Shown here piece by piece: positions 34,199-39,554 of a stretch of 39,554 nt of DNA. The DNA is from Deltaproteobacteria bacterium (GTDB taxonomy: Bacteria > Desulfobacterota > Binatia > Binatales > Binataceae). The DNA lies in contig DAHVFB010000020.1 in the NCBI GenBank assembly GCA_027317185.1, forward strand, positions 1 to 39,554, given 5' to 3'. Every line of letters starts with the position of its first letter. Position 1 is the first letter of the stretch. The position numbers and the translations under genes were made by a program. The notes below the pieces were generated by a model. It ran no database searches. It worked only from the letters and a program-made list of their open reading frames with translations, and was not told the origin of the DNA.

Positions 34199-34229
34199 CC
34201 GCCAATCATCCGCTTGGGACGATTGGCGG
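34199..34229 (-). terminator. Hairpin downstream of the TadG-like gene, likely terminator
   Basis: CCGCCAATC (34199-34207) pairs with GATTGGCGG (34221-34229). After one A/C mismatch, TCC/GGA extends the stem to a GCTTG loop. It lies 36 bases past the TadG-like stop on that gene's strand and before the CoA ligase start. No strong U-tract follows on the minus strand (TCTCGTTATC). Confidence 0.5.
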
Positions 34230-34264
34230 CCACAATTGATCAGTCAAATGTCTGACCGCGAAAG

Positions 34265-35287
34265 CTACTGTTCGAGCACCACCGTGTAGGGCGTATTGTT
34301 AGCGTTCGAAGCGGTACCGGATGTGAACGCTCCGGACACGGGGGTGTTGAGAAGCTGCACCACCACGCTGCCGTCGCTGTTTACCTGAATGATTTGAGCC
34401 GCAACGAAACCCAACAAGGGAACCGAAGTGCTTTCGCCGCTTACACCCGTATAATTCACCAGCGGCAGAACGACGACGGCATTACACGAGGCCGGATTAA
34501 ACGCATCAGAAGCGCAACCGCTGGTGGGATTGTTCAGACGCCACTGCATACCATTGGCGACACCCTGCGCCGCGGCATCTCCCGGTTGCACATTCAAACA
34601 GCTCGGCCCCAAGCTGCAACCCGGTGTCCCCGATGGATTGGCAACCAGGCTGTCCGCTGGATCGGTGGGGTCGGGCGACACCCATCCGTTCTCCGTAGTA
34701 GACAGCATGCTCGAGTTCCCAGTCATCCCTGGAAGTTGCAGCGGCCCCCAATCGCCCGGACCGATATTCCAACTCCCGCTAGTCTGCCCCTGATTCAAGG
34801 TAATCGTAGTGCCCGCACTTGGGCAGCCCGGATTCCCGAGACCGCTGGCACATTGGACACCGATCGGTAGAACATTGCCACCTTGACCCGTGGTGCCCAC
34901 GATCGGTTGGATGCCGGCCTTGGCCAAGACACTGATGTTCGCGCTGGTCAGACCAAGTACCCGGCCGAAGTTGTACGGCACCTGCTGCGTGAGTTGTACT
35001 TGGACCCACTGCGGAACAGCCGAGCTATCATTCGAAAACGAAAAACCAGCGCTGGGTGCATTTTGCAAAGCATAGGTTCGCGCCTGGACCATCGCCAGGC
35101 CCAAGTCATTTGGCAGAAAGCTCGCACCGGCCAGTGCGGCCGTATCGGCAGCTTTCTGCAATTGCACCCAGTCGAAGTACATGACGGCAAAATCCGCCCC
35201 CAGCGCAACCGCCCCCACCACTGCCGGCAGTACCAGAGCCAGAATGACCGCTATCTGCCCTTTGGCACACCGTCTTTTTGGGATCAT
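34265..35287 (-). CDS. TadE/TadG-like pilus-assembly or Flp-pilus-associated protein
   Basis: About 340 residues. The N-terminus GQIAVILALVLPAVVGAVALGADFAVMYFDWVQLQKAADTAALAGA is the TadE/TadG-type segment: a membrane helix followed by the conserved Asp/Gln/Ala-rich helix, here cited in parts, residues about 10-54. The long C-terminal part is Gly/Ser/Asn/Thr-rich and probably extracellular, with five or more cysteines (CASG, GCPSAG, GCSLGPSC, SGCASDAF, SCNAV). Tad/Flp pili need a locus of many genes and none is visible here, so this may be an orphan pseudopilin-like surface protein. The start ATG at 35287 has GAGGA eight to twelve bases upstream; the frame is open to 35368, through a leader hairpin, which argues against the longer start. 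Confidence 0.8.
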   Translation of the reverse strand: MIPKRRCAKGQIAVILALVLPAVVGAVALGADFAVMYFDWVQLQKAADTAALAGASFLPNDLGLAMVQARTYALQNAPSAGFSFSNDSSAVPQWVQVQLTQQVPYNFGRVLGLTSANISVLAKAGIQPIVGTTGQGGNVLPIGVQCASGLGNPGCPSAGTTITLNQGQTSGSWNIGPGDWGPLQLPGMTGNSSMLSTTENGWVSPDPTDPADSLVANPSGTPGCSLGPSCLNVQPGDAAAQGVANGMQWRLNNPTSGCASDAFNPASCNAVVVLPLVNYTGVSGESTSVPLLGFVAAQIIQVNSDGSVVVQLLNTPVSGAFTSGTASNANNTPYTVVLEQ

Positions 35288-35328
35288 ACTGTCGTCCTCT
35301 GTTGCGCCATTAGTTCCTTTTCTTACGC

Positions 35329-35387
35329 GAGCCGATTCGACAGATGCCTCCATCGTTCTAGGCGTCAAATCTGTTCAAAATCGGCTC
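35329..35387 (-). promoter_or_regulatory. Long imperfect hairpin in the leader of the TadG-like gene
   Basis: Read on the minus strand, three paired blocks nest around one loop: GAGCCGATT with AATCGGCTC (9 bp), ACAGAT with ATCTGT (6 bp) and GCCT with AGGC (4 bp). The bulges are TTGA and TTGAC on one side and CG on the other, with a 10-base terminal loop. The outer arms are at 35329-35337 and 35379-35387. It ends about 42 bases upstream of the proposed start codon, a suitable spot for an RNA leader structure or operator. No known riboswitch motif is recognised. Confidence 0.55.
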
Positions 35388-35457
35388 ACCTGAACACTAC
35401 GTATGCCTTGATTATCTATCAGGATTAAACTCACCTGTACAAGGTACCAATCCCCAA

Positions 35458-35481
35458 AAACTAAAAAACCTCTTTTAGTTT
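35458..35481. repeat. AT-rich 9-bp inverted repeat
   Basis: AAACTAAAA (35458-35466) and TTTTAGTTT (35473-35481) are exact reverse complements around six bases. The arm is followed by TAATT, and on the minus strand the region upstream is also T-rich, so it could serve as a weak bidirectional terminator. Confidence 0.5.
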
Positions 35482-35718
35482 AATTATGTAATATTATGCA
35501 CTATATATCTAATAGATGCGAACTTCACCCGAAGTCGCAACTTTACCGAAAATTACGCCCGTTTAAGTTAATTTTAGCCCCATAATGTAATCGGGGATTA
35601 ACTGGCGGACATTAGACTCATCGGTCGAAGCGGTCGAAATTGCTCATCCAAGCTGCGCGCTCTTGAGTCAGGCGCTCGGCAAGCTATTATCCGACTATTA
35701 CGGAATAGGAGGAGCAAT

Positions 35719-35746
35719 AAACCTGCCGCGCGGAAAGTGCAGGTTT
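35719..35746 (-). terminator. 8-bp inverted repeat downstream of hisA
   Basis: AAACCTGC (35719-35726) and GCAGGTTT (35739-35746) are exact reverse complements with a 12-base loop, about 90 bases past the hisA stop on its strand. On the minus strand the stem is followed by ATTGCTCCTCCTATTCC, with no long U-run. It is the best visible candidate for a terminator of the his operon, but weak. Confidence 0.35.
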
Positions 35747-35834
35747 TCGTAGGGTATTTTCTAAGCGGTGATAAAATGGCCACGATGGCGGCCAGTCCGA
35801 CAGCCTCGACCGACAGATTTTTGACGATCCTCTA

Positions 35835-36572
35835 CTAGGCGCGCGTCAGCTCGATTGCCTGCGCCAGCGTAAAGTTCCCTTCGTAAAGCGCTCGCCCGAC
35901 CACCGCGCCCACTACATTTCGATCGAACGCGCGGCTAAGTGCTGCCAGATCTTCGAGCCGCGCCACGCCACCCGAGGCGATCACCGGGATGCCGATTCGC
36001 TCGGCCAGTCCCGCGATCGCTTCCACCTCGACTCCTGACTGCGTGCCGTCGCGGCTGATATCCGTATATGTGATAGCGGCGATACCCGCCTCACGAAAAC
36101 GCGAGATCGCATCGTCAAGCGAAATTTCGCTGGTCTCGACCCAGCCTTTCAGCGCCAACCGTCCGCCGCGCACGTCCAATGACCCCAGCACCCGCCCCGG
36201 CAACATCCGGCACGCTTCGGTGAGCAGCTTGGGATCGATCAACGCAGCCGATCCGATGGATATCCGATCGGCGCCCGCCGCGATCACCTGGCGAATCGAT
36301 TCAGGCGTGCGCAAACCGCCGCTGGCCTCGATCGCGCAGCCCACCCGCGCGCGGATTTGGCGAATCGCCTCGAGATTACGCGGCTCACCGGCCACCGCAC
36401 CATCGAGATCGACCACATGGATCACTTCGGCGCCGGCCGCGGCGAACGTATACGCGACCGCGGCCGGATCGTCGCCGTAAACAGTCGCGCTATCCATCGC
36501 GCCGCGCACCAGCCGGACGACCTTGCCGCCCTTCAAGTCTATTGCCGGAATAATGGTGAAACGTTGGAACAA
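35835..36572 (-). CDS. hisA: Phosphoribosylformimino-5-aminoimidazole carboxamide ribotide isomerase
   Basis: Histidine step four, an Amadori isomerisation of ProFAR to PRFAR in a TIM barrel. It has 245 residues, the usual length. The catalytic acid/base aspartates are seen in IIPAIDLKGGKVVRL and TYTDISRDGTQSG; the phosphate-binding elements are EASGGLRTPE and VIASGGVARLEDL with VVGRALYEGNFTLAQAI at the end. It lies three bases downstream of hisB in a minus-strand operon. hisH, often found between hisB and hisA, is absent here, and hisF is not downstream. Confidence 0.97.
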   Translation of the reverse strand: MFQRFTIIPAIDLKGGKVVRLVRGAMDSATVYGDDPAAVAYTFAAAGAEVIHVVDLDGAVAGEPRNLEAIRQIRARVGCAIEASGGLRTPESIRQVIAAGADRISIGSAALIDPKLLTEACRMLPGRVLGSLDVRGGRLALKGWVETSEISLDDAISRFREAGIAAITYTDISRDGTQSGVEVEAIAGLAERIGIPVIASGGVARLEDLAALSRAFDRNVVGAVVGRALYEGNFTLAQAIELTRA

Positions 36573-36575
36573 GCG

Positions 36576-37268
36576 TCAGGACAGCGTGCCCTTGGTCGAC
36601 AGCACGCCCTTGAGCCGCGGTTCGATCGCGGTCGCATTGTCCATCGCACGCGCCAACGCCTTGAAAGCCGCCTCGATTACATGATGCGGATTGCGGCCGG
36701 CGCGGAGATTCAGATGGAGATTCATCCCGGTTTCGTCGGCCAGCCCCTTCATGAAATCGTGCACCAGCTCGGTCTGGAAACCACCCACGCGCTCCTGAGT
36801 GATCGCGACATTGTAGGCCAGGTAAACGCGCCCGCCGATATCGACGGTCGCCTCGCACAAGGCCTCATCCAACGGCACCAGGGCAGAGCCGAAGCGCCTG
36901 ATTCCCGATCTATCTCCCAGCGCGTGACGAAACGCCCGTCCGAGCACAATCCCCGCATCCTCGACCGTGTGATGCTCATCTATATGCAGATCGCCCTGTG
37001 CCGTGATTTTCAAATCGAAAAAGCCGTGGCGGGCAAAGCTCTCCAGCATATGGTCGAGAAACGGCACCCCGGTCGCGATCTCGGCGCGGCCTGCACCATC
37101 GATCGTCAATTCGACCACGACCTGGGTCTCGCGTGTTTTGCGTTCGATCCGCGCGACCCGTGGCGGCGAGCTGATTCCGTTAGCGGACGCCAAAGGTGAT
37201 TCGGTACGCGACGCACGGCCCTCGGTTCGGCGGATTTTTCGACTCGCATCCATCTTATCGCCTGACAT
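36576..37268 (-). CDS. hisB: Imidazoleglycerol-phosphate dehydratase
   Basis: Histidine step six: manganese-dependent dehydration of imidazoleglycerol phosphate. The family is about 195 residues; this one has a 30-residue basic N-terminal extension (from MSGDKMDASRKIRRTEG) before the conserved RVARIERKTRETQV, and a start at the in-frame Met six codons later (37253) or further inside is possible. Metal-binding motifs are intact: VPFLDHMLESFARHG, DEHHTVEDAGIVLG and RNPHHVIEAAFKALARA. The start ATG at 37268 is two bases from the hisD stop, so it is operonic. It is the monofunctional form, without the histidinol-phosphatase domain found in enterobacteria. Confidence 0.96.
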   Translation of the reverse strand: MSGDKMDASRKIRRTEGRASRTESPLASANGISSPPRVARIERKTRETQVVVELTIDGAGRAEIATGVPFLDHMLESFARHGFFDLKITAQGDLHIDEHHTVEDAGIVLGRAFRHALGDRSGIRRFGSALVPLDEALCEATVDIGGRVYLAYNVAITQERVGGFQTELVHDFMKGLADETGMNLHLNLRAGRNPHHVIEAAFKALARAMDNATAIEPRLKGVLSTKGTLS

Positions 37269-37270
37269 CG

Positions 37271-38581
37271 TTATCGCTTGACCTCGGCCGCTCCTCTAAT
37301 CTCAACCGCACGCGCATGGCCTTCGAAGCCTTCCATCCGGGCCAGCCGCGCAACCGCCGGCCCCAGCCGTGAAAGCGCCGCCGCCGATCCTTCGATTATA
37401 CTGGTTCGCTTAAGGAAGTCGTAGGCCCCCAAGGGTGACGCATAACGTGACGACCCGCCGGTCGGCAGCACGTGATTCGGTCCCGCGAGATAGTCGCCAA
37501 GCGGCGCCGGGCTCATCGCGCCTAGGAACACCGCGCCCGCCGCCTCGACCCGGCTGAGCCATCGCCGCGGATTCTTTACCTCAAGCTCCAGATGCTCCGG
37601 TCCAATCTGATTGGCAATTCGAAACGCCTCTTCGAGATCGCCCACGATCACCAGCGCGCTCTTGCCCTTGAGCACTCGCCGGACGGCTTCGGCACGCGGC
37701 AGATCGCGCAAGGCGCTGGCCAGCGCCGCATCCACCTGCTCGGCGATTCCCTTTGAAGTGGTCAGCAGGATCGCGGATTCGTCGCCCGATCCATGCTCGG
37801 CCTGTGCGATCAGATCGGCCGCAATCCAATCGGGCCGCGCAGTTCCATCGGCGATCACCATCACTTCGCTCGGCCCCGCAATCTTGTCGATATCGACGAT
37901 GCCATAGACCATTCGCTTGGCCGCCTGCACCCAGGCGTTTCCGGGCCCCACAATTTTATCAACCGGGCGAATGGTTTTCGTCCCATAGGCCAGTGCCGCG
38001 ATCGCCTGCGCGCCGCCGACGCGATAGAACTCATCGACTCCGGCGATTCCGGCGGCCGCCAGCACGCCGGAATCGTCGCCGGCCGGCGACGGCGGCGAGA
38101 CCATTACGATTTCCCTGACCCCGGCCACCCGCGCCGGAAGCGCATTCATCAGCACCGAAGAAGGATACGCGCCCAGTCCGCCCGGCACGTAAATTCCGAC
38201 CCGGCCAAGCGGACGGACGATCTGGCCGAGGCTCATCCCGGCGCTGTCGCGATAATGAAACGAATGCTCGAGCGTGCGCCGATGGAACGCCGCGATACGG
38301 CGGGCGGCCAGTTCCAATGCGCGCCGGTCGGCCGGTTTAAGCCGTTGCCGGGCCTGTGCAATCTCACCCGCGGCAACGCGAAGTTTTTTCTGCGGCAGCT
38401 TCACCCGATCGAAGCGCTCGGTGAATTCGATCAACGCCCGATCGCCGCGCTGGCGCACCTCGCCGATAATCGCCGCCACCTGCGTATCGAGGCCGTCCGC
38501 ACCCTCGCCACGGGACATAATCGAAGACAAAAAACGGCGAAAGGCGGGCGATCGGCTGTCAAGGATGCGCACCGTCGTCAT
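37271..38581 (-). CDS. hisD: Histidinol dehydrogenase
   Basis: Last two steps of histidine synthesis: NAD- and zinc-dependent oxidation of histidinol to histidine. It has 436 residues, standard. Signatures: [73 protein letters not shown], zinc and base ligands in [13 protein letters not shown] and [10 protein letters not shown], and [19 protein letters not shown]. Its start overlaps the murA stop by ATGA (38578-38581). Downstream is hisB. In many genomes hisG lies between murA and hisD; it is not here. Confidence 0.97.
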   Translation of the reverse strand: MTTVRILDSRSPAFRRFLSSIMSRGEGADGLDTQVAAIIGEVRQRGDRALIEFTERFDRVKLPQKKLRVAAGEIAQARQRLKPADRRALELAARRIAAFHRRTLEHSFHYRDSAGMSLGQIVRPLGRVGIYVPGGLGAYPSSVLMNALPARVAGVREIVMVSPPSPAGDDSGVLAAAGIAGVDEFYRVGGAQAIAALAYGTKTIRPVDKIVGPGNAWVQAAKRMVYGIVDIDKIAGPSEVMVIADGTARPDWIAADLIAQAEHGSGDESAILLTTSKGIAEQVDAALASALRDLPRAEAVRRVLKGKSALVIVGDLEEAFRIANQIGPEHLELEVKNPRRWLSRVEAAGAVFLGAMSPAPLGDYLAGPNHVLPTGGSSRYASPLGAYDFLKRTSIIEGSAAALSRLGPAVARLARMEGFEGHARAVEIRGAAEVKR

Positions 38582-39554
38582 GCGGCCGCCTTGCCGCCGG
38601 ACCTTTCGATCCGCGCGCCCACCCTGCGCAGTTTTTCGTCGAGCGCTTCGTAGCCGCGGTCCAGATGGTACACGCGATCCAGTTCGGTGGTGTTTTCGGC
38701 CGCCAGCCCGGCCAGAATCAGCCCCATGCTGGCGCGCAGATCGGTCGCCATCACCGGCGCGCCGCTCAACTTGGCGGGGCCGCGCACGATCGCGGTGGGG
38801 CCTTTCATCACGATATCCGCGCCCATCCGCACCAACTCCTGCGCGTGCATGAAGCGGTTTTCGAAAATCGTTTCGCTAATCACCGAGGTGCCGTTGGCCT
38901 GGGTCAGCAGCGCCATCATCTGCGCCTGTAGATCGGTCGGGAAGCCGGGATAAGGCAGCGTGCGCAGCTCCACCGGCTGAATTGGGCCGATTCGCCGCAC
39001 GCGCAAATTGTCGCCGGCGGGATCCACTGTCGCCCCGGTCTCGCGAAGCTTGGTGATGACCGCATCGAGATGCGCCGCCGGCGCGTTGCGAATCGTCAGG
39101 TCGCCGCCGGTGATCGCGGCCGCGATCATCAGCGATCCGGCTTCGATGCGATCAGGGATCACCCGATGATCGGTGCCGTGCAGATGCTCCACCCCTTCGA
39201 TTTGGATCACATGGGTACCCGCCCCTGCGATCCGCGCGCCCATCGAGTTCAGCATTTGGGCCAGATCCTGGATCTCCGGCTCGCGCGCTGCATTCTCGAT
39301 CACGGTTGTACCGCTAGCCAGCGCCGCCGCCATCATGATGTTCTCAGTGGCGCCGACCGATGGCGTATCGAGCCAGATCCGCGCACCAAGTAAGCGTCCC
39401 GCATGCGCTTCGACATAGCCGTGACGCATCTGCACCCGTGCGCCCAGCGCCCGGATTCCGGTGATATGAAGATTTACCGGACGCGCCCCGATCGCGCATC
39501 CGCCCGGGGTCGAGACTCGTGCCCGCCCAGTCCGCGCCAGCAATGGACCCAGCA
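38578..39554 (-). CDS. murA: UDP-N-acetylglucosamine 1-carboxyvinyltransferase, C-terminal part
   Basis: First committed step of peptidoglycan synthesis: transfers enolpyruvate from PEP to UDP-GlcNAc. The gene enters from the right edge, so about 325 residues of about 420 are present; the N-terminal part and start are outside. The active-site loop has the normal Cys ([14 protein letters not shown]), predicting fosfomycin sensitivity in principle. Other marks are [94 protein letters not shown] and [15 protein letters not shown]. It heads the visible murA-hisD-hisB-hisA run. Confidence 0.97.
   Translation of the reverse strand, partial: LGPLLARTGRARVSTPGGCAIGARPVNLHITGIRALGARVQMRHGYVEAHAGRLLGARIWLDTPSVGATENIMMAAALASGTTVIENAAREPEIQDLAQMLNSMGARIAGAGTHVIQIEGVEHLHGTDHRVIPDRIEAGSLMIAAAITGGDLTIRNAPAAHLDAVITKLRETGATVDPAGDNLRVRRIGPIQPVELRTLPYPGFPTDLQAQMMALLTQANGTSVISETIFENRFMHAQELVRMGADIVMKGPTAIVRGPAKLSGAPVMATDLRASMGLILAGLAAENTTELDRVYHLDRGYEALDEKLRRVGARIERSGGKAAA

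Larger units (their letters stand above)
35388..35834. other. AT-rich intergenic region between the TadG-like gene and hisA
   Basis: About 450 bases without a convincing gene, visibly AT-richer than its surroundings, chiefly 35401-35600. It contains two perfect inverted repeats (35458-35481 and 35719-35746) and a short tandem repeat CGGTCGAA near 35622-35637. A plus-strand AGGAGG at 35707-35712 has no ATG at a workable distance. A minus-strand frame of 61 codons (35598-35783) has no recognisable product. The hisA operon ends at 35835, so one of the inverted repeats may end its transcript. Confidence 0.55.

Noticed and set aside
35598..35783. 61-codon minus-strand frame in the AT-rich intergenic region
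   Set aside because: No ribosome-binding site or recognisable domain; it spans an inverted repeat.

Overview
The window comes from a GC-rich Gram-negative bacterium with an outer membrane. That follows from two TolC-type channels, an OmpA-type peptidoglycan-binding lipoprotein, a GspC-type protein and several exported proteins. The mix (long-chain acyl-CoA dehydrogenases, a class III CoA-transferase, an ADP-forming acyl-CoA ligase, murA next to his genes, a plant-type glutamate-cysteine ligase) would fit a deltaproteobacterial-grade or Binatota-like lineage. The lineage is inference; no rRNA or other phylogenetic marker gene is present. No tRNA, rRNA, CRISPR array, prophage, transposase or integrase was seen. 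This is ordinary chromosome, densely packed, with many 1-20 bp gaps and 4-bp overlaps.

Layout. 1-884 (-): N-terminal part of uvrB. 885-4145: an envelope block with an OmpA-like lipoprotein carrying a poly-proline linker, an unknown exported protein and an ArsP/DUF318-type permease. 4188-6521 (-): two adjacent acyl-CoA dehydrogenases, the second lacking the catalytic glutamate. 6570-7467 (-): a YfiH/LACC1-type protein and an overlapping 50-residue basic protein. 7573-12286 (+): a small coiled-coil protein, a divergent UvrA, an unknown helical protein and an RluA-type pseudouridine synthase. 12283-12888 (-): a proline-rich exported protein. 13060-16880 (+): tandem paralogous TolC-family proteins. 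16891-18587 (-): a SnoaL-like protein and a class III CoA-transferase. 18678-22985 (+): comF, a methyltransferase, purM, purN, a glutaredoxin, an OB-fold/cold-shock-like protein and a Cys-rich exported protein. 23091-24632 (-): glpK. 24803-28431 (+): glutamate-cysteine ligase, an orphan GspC and a D-Ala-D-Ala carboxypeptidase. 28561-30381 (-): SppA. 30433-31935 (+): a beta-propeller lipoprotein. 31938-34106 (-): an ADP-forming CoA ligase with the ATP-grasp half first. 34265-35287 (-): a TadG-like protein with a structured leader, then an AT-rich gene-free stretch. 35835-39554 (-): murA-hisD-hisB-hisA.

Functional themes: nucleotide excision repair at the left end, acyl-CoA metabolism scattered in three places, purine and histidine biosynthesis, glutathione/glutaredoxin thiol chemistry, and cell-envelope biogenesis. 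No clearly new multi-gene system stands out. The most interesting points are the acyl-CoA dehydrogenase pair (possible heteromeric enzyme), the long imperfect hairpin in front of the TadG-like gene, the tandem TolC pair without inner-membrane partners, the orphan GspC behind glutamate-cysteine ligase, and the small or unknown genes coupled to known ones.
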